Shown in pieces: positions 45,088 to 52,553 of a DNA stretch of 52,553 nt. Position 1 is the stretch's first letter. Each line of letters begins with the position of its first letter. Where the stretch lies: the NCBI GenBank assembly GCA_021785405.1, contig JAJYFF010000012.1, positions 1-52,553 of the forward strand. Reading direction: 5' to 3'. The translations under genes were made by a program, and so were the position numbers. The notes under the pieces are model-generated. The model did no database searches. It saw nothing but the letters and a program-made list of their open reading frames with translations, and was not told the origin of the DNA. This DNA comes from Pseudomonadota bacterium (lineage in GTDB: Bacteria > Pseudomonadota > Gammaproteobacteria > Steroidobacterales > Steroidobacteraceae).

Positions 45088-45483
45088 TTAGTGAACGACG
45101 AACAGGACTTCGCCGCCGGTACCCGCGGCGCGCGCCTGCCGATCGCTCATGATCCCCTTCGGGGTCGAGACCACGGCAACTCCGAGTCCACCGAGAACCT
45201 TCGGCAACTCGTCCTTGCCGCGGTAGATCCTGAGCCCCGGCCGGCTGATGCGCTCGATGCGATCGATCACCGGCCGACCTTCGTGATACTTCAGGTCGAT
45301 CGACAGGGTCGAGGTCGCTCCGTCCGCCTCCACGCGATATCCGCCGATGTACCCCTCGTCCTTCAGGACCTTGAGGATCGAACTCTTCAGTTTCGACGCG
45401 GCGACGGCGACGGTCGGCTTGCCGGCGGCCTGCGCGTTGCGAATCCGGGTCAGGAGGTCGGCGATCGGATCAGTCATGCTCAT
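45088..45483 (-). CDS. rpsH: 30S ribosomal protein S8
   Basis: A 131-aa 16S rRNA-binding protein and usual autogenous repressor of the spc operon. [14 protein letters not shown] near the start and [22 protein letters not shown] near the end are typical. ATG at 45483 is chosen (GGTGAGG at six bases) over 45477. Confidence 0.97.
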   Translation of the reverse strand: MSMTDPIADLLTRIRNAQAAGKPTVAVAASKLKSSILKVLKDEGYIGGYRVEADGATSTLSIDLKYHEGRPVIDRIERISRPGLRIYRGKDELPKVLGGLGVAVVSTPKGIMSDRQARAAGTGGEVLFVVH

Positions 45484-45493
45484 GGCGCGCGCC

Positions 45494-45799
45494 TCACCAG
45501 CTGGCCTTGGAAAGACCGGGGATCTCGCCGCGGTTCGCGGCCTCGCGCAGCTTCGTACGCGCGAGCCCGAATTTGCGGTAAACGCCCCGCGGTCGACCCG
45601 TGATCGAGCAACGCCGGCGTTGCCGCATCGGCGCCGCGTCGCGCGGCTGGCGCTGCAGTTCCGCCTGCGCGTCGGCGCGCACCTCGGGCGAGGTCTTCGG
45701 GTTGCGGATCAGCTCCTTGAGCTCGGCGCGCCGCGGCGCGAACTTCTTCGCGACCTTGAGGCGGCGCTTCTCGCGCATGAGCATGTTGGTCTTTGCCAT
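45494..45799 (-). CDS. rpsN: 30S ribosomal protein S14
   Basis: A 101-aa protein of the long, zinc-free type: the CxxC pairs of zinc S14 are absent, with [20 protein letters not shown] in their place. The C-terminal [18 protein letters not shown] is typical. It follows rplE by 11 bases. Confidence 0.97.
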   Translation of the reverse strand: MAKTNMLMREKRRLKVAKKFAPRRAELKELIRNPKTSPEVRADAQAELQRQPRDAAPMRQRRRCSITGRPRGVYRKFGLARTKLREAANRGEIPGLSKASW

Positions 45800-45810
45800 G
45801 GGCTGTTAAC

Positions 45811-46350
45811 CTACTTGCGAAACGGAAAGTTGAAGGCCTCGAGGAGAGCTCGACCGCGCGTGTCGTCGCCTGCCGTCGTCGAGATCGTGATGTCCATGCC
45901 CCGAATCTGATCGATCTGGTCGTACTGGATCTCGGGGAAGATGATCTGCTCGCGGACGCCGAGGCTGTAGTTCCCGCGGCCGTCGAACGAGCGCGAACTG
46001 ATGCCGCGGAAGTCCCGGATCCGAGGGATCGCGATGGTCACGAGGCGGTCGAGGAACTCGTACATCCGCGCACCGCGCAGCGTGACCTTGCAGCCGATCG
46101 CCTGCCCATCGCGCACCTTGAACGTCGCGACGGACTTCTTCGCGCGGGTGATCGCGGGCTTCTGGCCCGTGATCTTGGTCAGGTCCGCGACCGCCGCGTC
46201 CATGACCTTCTTGTCCGCGACGGCTTCGCCGACGCCCATGTTCACGGTGATCTTCATGATCCGCGGGACCTGCATCGGATTCTGGAGCCCGAGATTGCGC
46301 TTGAGCTCCGGCACGATCTTGTCGCGGTAGGTTTGCTGCAGTCTTGCCAT
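45811..46350 (-). CDS. rplE: 50S ribosomal protein L5
   Basis: A 179-aa protein that binds 5S rRNA and touches P-site t[19 protein letters not shown] near residue 33, [20 protein letters not shown] near 124 and the end region [23 protein letters not shown] are typical. It lies 16 bases after rplX. Confidence 0.97.
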   Translation of the reverse strand: MARLQQTYRDKIVPELKRNLGLQNPMQVPRIMKITVNMGVGEAVADKKVMDAAVADLTKITGQKPAITRAKKSVATFKVRDGQAIGCKVTLRGARMYEFLDRLVTIAIPRIRDFRGISSRSFDGRGNYSLGVREQIIFPEIQYDQIDQIRGMDITISTTAGDDTRGRALLEAFNFPFRK

Positions 46351-46366
46351 GTCAGTTTCCCGGCTG

Positions 46367-46687
46367 CTACTTCGTGTCGACCATTTCGGCGTTCGACTTG
46401 AACACGCGCACCTTGCGGCCGCCCTCGAGCGTCTTGAATCCGACCCGGTCCCCTTTCTGGGTCGCCGGATTGAACAGCTGCACGTTCGACACGTGCAGCG
46501 GCGCCTCGCGCTCGATGATGCCGCCCTGCAGGCCGGCCTGCGGGTTCGGACGCTGGTGCTTCTTCACCATGTTCACGCCCTCGACGCGCACGCGATCGTC
46601 CGCGAACACCTCGATCACCGCACCGCGGCGCCCCTTGTCCTTGCCAGTGGTCACGATGACCACGTCGCCCTTACGAATCTTTTTCAT
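46367..46687 (-). CDS. rplX: 50S ribosomal protein L24
   Basis: A 106-aa assembly-initiator protein of the large subunit. It has a KOW motif ([19 protein letters not shown], residues 6-24) and [18 protein letters not shown] after it. It lies 16 bases after rplN. Confidence 0.96.
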   Translation of the reverse strand: MKKIRKGDVVIVTTGKDKGRRGAVIEVFADDRVRVEGVNMVKKHQRPNPQAGLQGGIIEREAPLHVSNVQLFNPATQKGDRVGFKTLEGGRKVRVFKSNAEMVDTK

Positions 46688-46703
46688 CGGCGCATTCCCA
46701 GTC

Positions 46704-47072
46704 TTAGAGCACTTCGGGCGCGAGCGAGATGATCTTCATGAATTGCGCATTGCGCAGCTCACGGGTCACCGGCCCGAAGATGCGGGTCCCGATCGGTTCG
46801 AGCTTGTTCGTGAGCAACACCGCGGCGTTGGTGTCGAAGCGGATCAGCGAGCCATCCGCCCGGCGCACGCCGCTGCGGGTGCGCACGACGACCGCGTCGT
46901 AGACCTCGCCCTTCTTGACCTTGCCGCGCGGGATCGCGTCCTTCACGCTGACCTTGATCACGTCGCCGACCGCGGCGTAGCGACGCTTCGAGCCGCCGAG
47001 GACCTTGATGCACATCAAGCGCTTCGCGCCGCTATTGTCCGCGACGTTCAGCATCGTTCTGAGTTGAATCAC
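46704..47072 (-). CDS. rplN: 50S ribosomal protein L14
   Basis: A 122-aa protein at the subunit interface. [26 protein letters not shown] at the start and [18 protein letters not shown] at the end identify it. The start is GTG at 47072, seven bases after AAGGGG, at the conserved position; frame upstream is not conserved. Confidence 0.96.
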   Translation of the reverse strand: MIQLRTMLNVADNSGAKRLMCIKVLGGSKRRYAAVGDVIKVSVKDAIPRGKVKKGEVYDAVVVRTRSGVRRADGSLIRFDTNAAVLLTNKLEPIGTRIFGPVTRELRNAQFMKIISLAPEVL

Positions 47073-47083
47073 GTGCGATCCCC

Positions 47084-47383
47084 TTATTGAGCCGCTGCGC
47101 GCTCGACGATGCGCACCAGCACCCAGGACTTGCGCCGCGACAGCGGCCGGCACGGCTTGATCGTGACCGTGTCGCCTTCCTTGCAGTCGTTCTTCTCGTC
47201 GTGTGCGAGCAGCTTCGTCGTCCGACGAATGTACTTGCCGTAGGTCGGGTGCTTGACGAGGTGTTCCACCGACACCGCGATCGTCTTGTCCATCTTGGTG
47301 CTGACCACCTTGCCGGTCAGCAACCGCTGCCCCACGGTCTGCGGCGCCTCGTTGGTGGCGGTCCCTTCGGTCACGGTCGACAT
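47084..47383 (-). CDS. rpsQ: 30S ribosomal protein S17
   Basis: A 99-aa OB-fold protein binding the 5' domain of 16S r[34 protein letters not shown] and [15 protein letters not shown] are typical. The first 20 residues (a Thr-, Glu-rich stretch) are longer than in E. coli. Its start shares one base with the rpmC stop. Confidence 0.96.
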   Translation of the reverse strand: MSTVTEGTATNEAPQTVGQRLLTGKVVSTKMDKTIAVSVEHLVKHPTYGKYIRRTTKLLAHDEKNDCKEGDTVTIKPCRPLSRRKSWVLVRIVERAAAQ

Positions 47384-47601
47384 CAGCCCTTACCTCCGCT
47401 CGCCTTCGTGCCGGCGGCCTGTTGCTCGCCGAGCACGGTCTTCACGCGCGCGATGTTCTTGCGCACCTTGGAGAATTGATCGGGCTTCGCGCCCTGGCCG
47501 CTCGCGCGCGCCATCCGCAGGTTGAACTGCTCGCGACGCAGCTTGAGCAAGTCCTCGCGCAGATCGGTCGCGCTCTTCGCGCGCAAGTCCTTCACCTTCA
47601 T
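47383..47601 (-). CDS. rpmC: 50S ribosomal protein L29
   Basis: A 72-aa helical protein near the tunnel exit. [33 protein letters not shown] is the family core. The tail ends with a Gly- and Ala-rich extension. Its start overlaps the rplP stop (ATGA). Confidence 0.95.
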   Translation of the reverse strand: MKVKDLRAKSATDLREDLLKLRREQFNLRMARASGQGAKPDQFSKVRKNIARVKTVLGEQQAAGTKASGGKG

Positions 47602-48014
47602 GCTCGCACCTGCCGCTTCACGAACGTCGTCGACACCGAGAGCTTGGCCGCCGCGAGACGGAACGCCTCACGCGCGATCTCCTCGCTGATGCCTTCCATT
47701 TCGAACAGCACCTTGCCGGGTCGCACCTTCGCGATCCAGTACTCGACATTGCCCTTGCCGCTGCCCATGCGGACTTCGAGAGGCTTCTGCGTGACCGGCA
47801 CGTCCGGGAACACCCGGATCCAGATCCGGCCGCCCCGCTTCACGTAGCGCGAGATCGCGCGCCGTGCCGCCTCGATCTCGCGTGCGGTCATCCGCGCGCG
47901 GTCGGTCGCCTTCAGCCCGAACTCGCCGAACGCGACGGTGTTGCCGCGCTGCGCGGTGCCGGCGATCCGGCCCTTGAATTGTTTACGGAACTTGGTCCGC
48001 TTCGGCTGCATCAT
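47598..48014 (-). CDS. rplP: 50S ribosomal protein L16
   Basis: A 138-aa protein near the A site. [17 protein letters not shown] at the start and [25 protein letters not shown] near residue 73 are typical. Two ATG codons are adjacent (48014, 48011); the first matches the usual length. It lies 14 bases after rpsC. Confidence 0.97.
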   Translation of the reverse strand: MMQPKRTKFRKQFKGRIAGTAQRGNTVAFGEFGLKATDRARMTAREIEAARRAISRYVKRGGRIWIRVFPDVPVTQKPLEVRMGSGKGNVEYWIAKVRPGKVLFEMEGISEEIAREAFRLAAAKLSVSTTFVKRQVRA

Positions 48015-48028
48015 GGTCGGTCCCTACC

Positions 48029-48748
48029 TCATCCAGCCGCCGGCGCGGGCGCCGCGGTCTCGGCGGACTTCGCGGCCTCGGCTTCCGACTCCGGCGCCTC
48101 GACGTCGGGCTGATCGAAGACCTCGCCCTTGAAGATCCACACCTTGATGCCGATCACGCCGTAGGTGGTCCGCGCCTCGGCCAAGCCGTAGTCGATGTCC
48201 GCGCGGAACGTGTGCAGCGGCACCCGCCCCTCGCGGTTGGTCTCGGTGCGGGCGATCTCCGACCCGTTCAGGCGGCCGGATATCCGCACCTTCACGCCGA
48301 GCGCCCCGGAGCGCATCGTGTTGGTGATCGCGCGCTTCATCGCGCGGCGGAACATCACGCGCTTCTCGAGCTGCTGCGCAATGCCTTCCGCGACCAGCTT
48401 CGCGTCCAGTTCGGGCTTGCGGATCTCGGCGATGTTCAGGCGCACGTCCTGGACGGTCATTCCGAGGATCTTCGCGGTCGCCGCCCGCAGCTTCTCGATG
48501 TCCTCGCCCTTCTTGCCGATCACGATACCGGGCCGCGCCGTGTGGATCGTGATGTTCGCCCGGCGCGCCGCCCGCTCGATCTGGATTCGGCTCACCGACG
48601 CGTCGGCGAGCTTCTTCGCGAGGAACTGGCGCACCAGGTGGTCGTTGTGGACGTTCGGCGCGAACGCCTTGGAACCCGCGAACCACTTCGACGACCAATC
48701 GCGGACGATGCCGAGACGGATGCCGATCGGATTGACTTTCTGACCCAT
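48029..48748 (-). CDS. rpsC: 30S ribosomal protein S3
   Basis: A 239-aa mRNA-entry protein. [22 protein letters not shown] at the start, the KH domain [14 protein letters not shown] near residue 75 and [11 protein letters not shown] near 205 are typical. The last 25 residues are an acidic Ala-Pro-Glu tail. Its start shares one base with the rplV stop. Confidence 0.97.
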   Translation of the reverse strand: MGQKVNPIGIRLGIVRDWSSKWFAGSKAFAPNVHNDHLVRQFLAKKLADASVSRIQIERAARRANITIHTARPGIVIGKKGEDIEKLRAATAKILGMTVQDVRLNIAEIRKPELDAKLVAEGIAQQLEKRVMFRRAMKRAITNTMRSGALGVKVRISGRLNGSEIARTETNREGRVPLHTFRADIDYGLAEARTTYGVIGIKVWIFKGEVFDQPDVEAPESEAEAAKSAETAAPAPAAG

Positions 48749-49092
48749 TAGTCTTCTCGCTTCCCGTCGGAGACTTGGACGAGGATATGGCTGCTGCGCT
48801 TCGCGATCCGCACGCCGCGGCCCTTCGCGCGCGCGTGGAAGCGCTTCAACATCGGCGCCGGATCGACTTCGACCCGCGTGACCTTCAGGTCGTCGACGTC
48901 GGCGTTGTGATTGTTGTAGGCGTTCGCGATCGCGCTATCCAACACCTTCAACACGATCTTCGCGCCCTTCTTCGGCATGAATTTCAGTGTATTGACCGCG
49001 TTCGTCGCGGACTTGCCGCGAATCGTGTCCACGACCAGCCGGCATTTCTGCGGCGATATGCGCGCGTAGCGCAAGATTGCCTTGGTCTGCAT
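48748..49092 (-). CDS. rplV: 50S ribosomal protein L22
   Basis: A 114-aa protein lining the exit tunnel. [21 protein letters not shown] and the end ILVQVSDG identify it; the long hairpin loop (residues 80-98, [19 protein letters not shown]) is complete. It follows rpsS by three bases. Confidence 0.97.
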   Translation of the reverse strand: MQTKAILRYARISPQKCRLVVDTIRGKSATNAVNTLKFMPKKGAKIVLKVLDSAIANAYNNHNADVDDLKVTRVEVDPAPMLKRFHARAKGRGVRIAKRSSHILVQVSDGKRED

Positions 49093-49095
49093 CGT

Positions 49096-49377
49096 TTACT
49101 CCGAGCTGCCCACTTTCTTGTCCCCAGAGTGGGACTTGAACGTACGGGTCGGCGCGAATTCGCCGAGTTTGTGACCGACCATGTTCTCGGAGACCAGCAC
49201 CGGTACGTGTTGGCGGCCGTTATGCACTGCGATCGTCAATCCGACCATGTCGGGCACCACCACGGAGCGCCGCGACCAGGTCTTGATGGGTCGGCGGTCA
49301 TTTTTCTGCGCCGCGATCTGCACCTTCTTGGCGAGGGGCAGATCGACGAACGGGCCTTTCTTTAGCGAACGGGGCAC
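49096..49377 (-). CDS. rpsS: 30S ribosomal protein S19
   Basis: A 93-aa head protein. [19 protein letters not shown] at the start and [21 protein letters not shown] at the end are typical. It lies 22 bases after rplB. Confidence 0.97.
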   Translation of the reverse strand: MPRSLKKGPFVDLPLAKKVQIAAQKNDRRPIKTWSRRSVVVPDMVGLTIAVHNGRQHVPVLVSENMVGHKLGEFAPTRTFKSHSGDKKVGSSE

Positions 49378-49399
49378 TGAATGATCTCCAGTCGTTTGA

Positions 49400-50236
49400 C
49401 TACAGCCGCTTGTTCTTCCGACGCTGCACGATCATGCTGTCGGTGCGCTTGTTCCGACGCGTCTTGAAGCCCTTGGTCGGCAGGCCCCACGGGCTCACCG
49501 GATGCGGATTTCCCTGGCCGGACTTGCCTTCGCCGCCGCCGTGCGGGTGATCCACCGGATTCATCACGACGCCCCGGACGGTCGGGCGGACGCCGCGCCA
49601 CCGAATCGCCCCGGCCTTGCCGTACACGCGCAGATTGTGCTCGTCGTTGCCGACCTCGCCGATCGTCGCGCGACAGTCGATGTGCACCTTGCGGGTCTCG
49701 CCGGACTTGAGCCGCAGCGTCGCATACAGGCCTTCTCGCGCCGCGAACTGCGCGCTGCTGCCGGCGCTGCGGGCGATCTGCCCGCCCTTGCCGGCCTTCA
49801 TCTCGACGTTGTGGACGGTGCTGCCGACCGGAATGTGCCGCAGCGGCAGTGCGTTGCCCGCCTTGATCGGCGCATCCGCGCCCGATCGGATCTCCTCGCC
49901 CGCCTTCACGCCCTTCGGCGCGAGGATGTAGCGCCGCTCGCCGTCGCGGTACAGCACGAGCGCGAGATGCGCAGTGCGGTTCGGATCGTACTCCAAGCGC
50001 TCGACCACGCCGGCAATGCCGTCCTTGTCGCGCTTGAAGTCGACGAGGCGGTAGCGCTGCTTGTGGCCGCCGCCGATGTGTCGGGTCGTCTGCCGCCCGC
50101 TGTGGTTGCGCGCGCCGCTGCGATTCTTCTTCGTCGTCAACGCGGCCACCGGCCCGCCCTTGTGCAGGTGGGATCGGTCCACCTTGACGACGAAGCGCGC
50201 GCCCGGGGATGTCGGCCTCAACTTGATCAGTGCCAT
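49400..50236 (-). CDS. rplB: 50S ribosomal protein L2
   Basis: A 278-aa protein needed for peptidyl-transferase function. The catalytic-centre His lies in [15 protein letters not shown] near residue 226. [17 protein letters not shown] near 57 and [19 protein letters not shown] near the end are typical. It lies 12 bases after rplW. Confidence 0.97.
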   Translation of the reverse strand: MALIKLRPTSPGARFVVKVDRSHLHKGGPVAALTTKKNRSGARNHSGRQTTRHIGGGHKQRYRLVDFKRDKDGIAGVVERLEYDPNRTAHLALVLYRDGERRYILAPKGVKAGEEIRSGADAPIKAGNALPLRHIPVGSTVHNVEMKAGKGGQIARSAGSSAQFAAREGLYATLRLKSGETRKVHIDCRATIGEVGNDEHNLRVYGKAGAIRWRGVRPTVRGVVMNPVDHPHGGGEGKSGQGNPHPVSPWGLPTKGFKTRRNKRTDSMIVQRRKNKRL

Positions 50237-50248
50237 GGACTTGAACCT

Positions 50249-50551
50249 CTACTTCGCCGTGCCGCCGGTGAAGTCGATCGATTGGCCGGCCTGCAGGCTC
50301 ACGTAGGCCTTCTTGAAGCCATTGCGCTTGCCGACCACGTTCTTGAAGCGCCGAGTCTTGCCAGGTTTGTTGAGCAGATTCACGCCCTCCACCTTGACCT
50401 CGAACATCAGCTCGACCGCCTGTTTCACTTCGTCCTTCGACGCGTCGCCACGGACGCGGAACACGTACTGGTTCGCCTTCTCCGCGACGTTCGCCGCCTT
50501 CTCGGAGACATGCGGCTGGACCAACACGGTCATCAATCGCTCTTTATTCAC
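50249..50551 (-). CDS. rplW: 50S ribosomal protein L23
   Basis: A 100-aa protein at the tunnel exit that docks trigger factor and [24 protein letters not shown] and [20 protein letters not shown] are typical. Its start overlaps the rplD 3' end by eight bases. Confidence 0.97.
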   Translation of the reverse strand: MNKERLMTVLVQPHVSEKAANVAEKANQYVFRVRGDASKDEVKQAVELMFEVKVEGVNLLNKPGKTRRFKNVVGKRNGFKKAYVSLQAGQSIDFTGGTAK

Positions 50552-51167
50552 GGTCGCCTCCGAGACGCTGGTCGAGCAGTTTCAATGCGCCGGCGGTCGC
50601 GACGACGTGGTCGTGGCGAATCAGGCTCAGCGGGTCGAGCGACGCGACCGGGAGCACCTCGACGTGCGGCACGTTGCGCGCGGCGAGAAACAGCTTTTCC
50701 TCGTGCGTCTCGACCAGGATCAACGCCCGCTGCAGACCCAGTTCGGCGAGCTTCGCGATCAGCAACTTCGTCTTCGGCGCATCGATGGAGATCGATTCGA
50801 CGGCGACCAGACGCTCCTTGCGCACGAGTTCGGAGACCATCGATTGCATCGCGGCGCGATACATCTTGCGGTTCACTTTCTGCGCGAAGTCGCGCGGGCG
50901 GGCCGCGAACGCCCGTCCACCACCGACCCACAGCGGGCTGCGGATCGATCCGGCGCGCGCTTGCCCCGTGCCCTTCTGGGCCCACGGCTTCTTGCCGCCG
51001 CCCCTGACTTCCGCACGGGACTTCTGCGCCTTCGTGCCGGCGCGGCCGGCCGCCCGGTAGGCCGTGACCACCTGGTGGATGAGCGCTTCGTTGTAGGCGC
51101 GACCGAAGGTGTCATCCGAGACCTGGACTTCGGCGGCCGCGCTCCCGTTCTTCAGCTTGAGCTTCAT
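50544..51167 (-). CDS. rplD: 50S ribosomal protein L4
   Basis: A 207-aa protein of the exit tunnel, in E. coli also the repressor of the S10 operon. [28 protein letters not shown] near residue 60 is the tunnel loop. It lies six bases after rplC. If autogenous control is kept here, the leader before rplC is a candidate target. Confidence 0.97.
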   Translation of the reverse strand: MKLKLKNGSAAAEVQVSDDTFGRAYNEALIHQVVTAYRAAGRAGTKAQKSRAEVRGGGKKPWAQKGTGQARAGSIRSPLWVGGGRAFAARPRDFAQKVNRKMYRAAMQSMVSELVRKERLVAVESISIDAPKTKLLIAKLAELGLQRALILVETHEEKLFLAARNVPHVEVLPVASLDPLSLIRHDHVVATAGALKLLDQRLGGDRE

Positions 51168-51173
51168 GGCGTA

Positions 51174-51914
51174 TTACTTCTTCCCGGACTTGGCCGCGGC
51201 TTTCGCGGCGGGTGCGCCCTTGGCGGGAGTCGCCGGCGCCTTGTTCGGCGTCAGCGTCTTGCGCCGCAGTTGCGCGAGCGCCTTCACCGACGGCTTGACG
51301 ACGACGCGCCCGCCTTCCGAGCCAGGGACCGCGCCGCTGATCAACAAGAGGTTGCGAGCGAGGTCCACCTCGACGACCCGCAGGTTCTCGACCGTGCGGT
51401 TGCGTACGCCCATGTGGCCCGACATGCGCTTGCCCTTGAACACGCGGCCCGGCGTCTGCCGCTGGCCGATCGAACCGGGCGCACGATGCGAAACGGAGTT
51501 GCCGTGGGTCTTGCGGCCGCCGCGAAAGTTGTGGCGCTTCATCGTGCCGGCGAATCCCTTGCCGACGGTGGTGCCGGTCACGTCGACGATCTGGCCCGGC
51601 GCGAACGCATCGACCTTGAGTTCGCCGCCGACCGCGAGCGCGTCGCCCTCGCCCGCGGCGAGCCTGAATTCACGCGTCGTATCGCCGGCGACGACCTTCG
51701 CTTTCGCAAAATGTCCGGCGAGCGCTTTCGGCACGCGCGACGGTCGGCGCGAACCGGCCGTGATCTGCACCGCGCGGTACCCGTCGTTCGACTCGGTCTT
51801 GATCTGCGTGATGCGATTCGGCAGCGCTTCGACGACGGTCACGGGAACCGCGACGCCGGCGTCGGTGAATACACGGGTCATGCCGCATTTGCGGCCAACC
51901 AGACCAATGGCCAT
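51174..51914 (-). CDS. rplC: 50S ribosomal protein L3
   Basis: A 246-aa protein near the peptidyl-transferase centre. [17 protein letters not shown] at the start and [20 protein letters not shown] near residue 133 (with the Gln methylation region [18 protein letters not shown] after it) identify it. The last 30 residues form an Ala-Pro-Lys tail absent from E. coli L3. It has its own promoter-like sequence 150-175 bases upstream. Confidence 0.97.
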   Translation of the reverse strand: MAIGLVGRKCGMTRVFTDAGVAVPVTVVEALPNRITQIKTESNDGYRAVQITAGSRRPSRVPKALAGHFAKAKVVAGDTTREFRLAAGEGDALAVGGELKVDAFAPGQIVDVTGTTVGKGFAGTMKRHNFRGGRKTHGNSVSHRAPGSIGQRQTPGRVFKGKRMSGHMGVRNRTVENLRVVEVDLARNLLLISGAVPGSEGGRVVVKPSVKALAQLRRKTLTPNKAPATPAKGAPAAKAAAKSGKK

Positions 51915-51993
51915 TTTCGATCCTCATGGCGCGTGCACCGCAACAAGGGCACGCGAATTGCTGCAATCAGCCGGCGGTTTGGATGCTCTGACC

Positions 51994-52027
51994 CCGCGAG
52001 CCCTTGCGGGTTCGCGGCGCCGGCGCC
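51994..52027. promoter_or_regulatory. Structured leader of rplC
   Basis: Ten-base arms CCGCGAGCCC (51994-52003) and GGGTTCGCGG (52008-52017) with loop TTGC and one wobble pair. A second palindrome, GGCGCCGGCGCC (52016-52027), shares two bases with the right arm. They sit in the 168-base space between rpsJ and rplC, about 80 bases before the rplC start. Could be a control element or an RNA stability structure. Confidence 0.45.
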
Positions 52028-52063
52028 CACGCGCTCCGGCCTTCCGATAAAAACGGGACGCGG

Positions 52064-52091
52064 AGTATAACCGAATCCCGCGTCAGTTCAA
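52064..52091 (-). promoter_or_regulatory. Sigma70-like promoter between rpsJ and rplC
   Basis: Minus strand: TTGAAC (52086-52091, over the rpsJ 3' end), 16-base spacer, TATACT (52064-52069). Four and five of six bases match. Start near 52057 would give a leader of about 143 bases to rplC containing the hairpin at 51994-52017. Confidence 0.55.
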
Positions 52092-52394
52092 CTTGATCTG
52101 TACGTCCACACCGGCCGGCAACTCGAGCTTCATCAGCGCGTCGACGGTCTTGTCGGTCGGGTTGAGGATGTCCATCAGCCGCTTATGGGTGCGAATCTCG
52201 TACTGATCACGGGCGTCCTTGTCGCCGTGCGGCGAAACCAGCACGGTGAAACGCTCCATCTTGATCGGCAAGGGCACCGGCCCCTTCACGGTCGCGCCGG
52301 TGCGCTTCGCGGTGTCGACGATCTCCCGGGCCGACTTGTCGATCAACCGATGATCGAAGGCCTTGAGACGAATACGGATATTTTGATTGGCCAT
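52083..52394 (-). CDS. rpsJ: 30S ribosomal protein S10
   Basis: A 103-aa head protein, also the NusE elongation factor. [29 protein letters not shown] and [22 protein letters not shown] are typical. It lies 32 bases after tuf and 168 bases before rplC, so it may be transcribed with the upstream tuf unit rather than only with the S10 cluster. Confidence 0.97.
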   Translation of the reverse strand: MANQNIRIRLKAFDHRLIDKSAREIVDTAKRTGATVKGPVPLPIKMERFTVLVSPHGDKDARDQYEIRTHKRLMDILNPTDKTVDALMKLELPAGVDVQIKLN

Positions 52395-52426
52395 GTTTGT
52401 TTCCAGCGCGGTCCGAGGACCGACGA

Positions 52427-52553
52427 TTACGCGATCACCTTGCTGACGACGCCGGCGCCGACGGTCTTGCCGCCTTCGCGAATCGCGAAGCGCAGTCCCT
52501 GCTCCATCGCAATCGGCGCGATCAACTCCACCACGATCTTCACGTTGTCCCCG
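52427..52553 (-). CDS. tuf: Elongation factor Tu, C-terminal end (gene starts outside window)
   Basis: The last 42 residues are visible, ending [31 protein letters not shown] and [14 protein letters not shown] belong to domain 3 of EF-Tu, the GTPase that brings aminoacyl-tRNA to the ribosome. The position before rpsJ matches the str-S10 junction of proteobacteria. Confidence 0.97.
   Translation of the reverse strand, partial: GDNVKIVVELIAPIAMEQGLRFAIREGGKTVGAGVVSKVIA

Overview
The window is a GC-rich (roughly two-thirds G+C), almost gap-free stretch of a proteobacterial chromosome. The order secY-rpmJ-rpsM with no infA between secY and rpmJ, leuS followed by lptE, and miaB-phoH-ybeY-corC favours a gammaproteobacterium. 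Betaproteobacteria usually keep infA after secY, but they are not excluded. The first 9 kb implies anaerobic or facultative, denitrifier-like aromatic metabolism.

Region 1 (1-8.8 kb) converts aromatic amino acids and phenylacetate. It holds indolepyruvate ferredoxin oxidoreductase (iorA and the start of iorB, minus strand); divergently, a PadB-like molybdenum subunit of phenylacetyl-CoA:acceptor oxidoreductase (plus strand); and, convergent with padB, the operon paaK - FlK-like thioesterase - padC - padD. The padB and paaK promoters both carry a related imperfect palindrome over the -10 element, which suggests one repressor controls both units. Phenylpyruvate or phenylacetate would become phenylacetyl-CoA (IorAB, PaaK) and then phenylglyoxylate (PadBCD). 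Phenylglyoxylate dehydrogenase is not in the window.

Region 2 (8.8-17.1 kb) is mixed accessory metabolism: a glycine-zipper protein, a di-heme cytochrome c peroxidase, a YbbN-type thioredoxin, a DUF2905 membrane protein, a ChrR-like bicupin coupled to an acyl-CoA ligase, a secreted phosphoesterase, and an Lrp/AsnC regulator divergent from a saccharopine dehydrogenase-like enzyme. Region 3 (17.1-31 kb) is housekeeping: miaB-phoH-ybeY-corC-leuS-lptE plus a small HExxH protein (minus strand); def and ssb; and uvrA, a histidine phosphatase without its second catalytic His, pyrD and folE (plus strand).

Region 4 (30.9-38.3 kb) is envelope-related. A minus-strand operon encodes a POTRA-less Omp85-type barrel, an MMPL transporter, a bactofilin and a zinc-ribbon protein. 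It is followed by an aromatic-type aminotransferase, a GNAT protein, a small Ala-rich lipoprotein and MscL. Region 5 (38.4-52.5 kb) is the S10-spc-alpha ribosomal supercluster on the minus strand, from the 3' end of tuf to rplQ. Good sigma70-like promoters lie inside it, ahead of rplC and ahead of rpsM. I saw no tRNA, rRNA, CRISPR array, insertion sequence or prophage. No gene-free stretch exceeds 300 bases; the longest, 37605-37897, is described.
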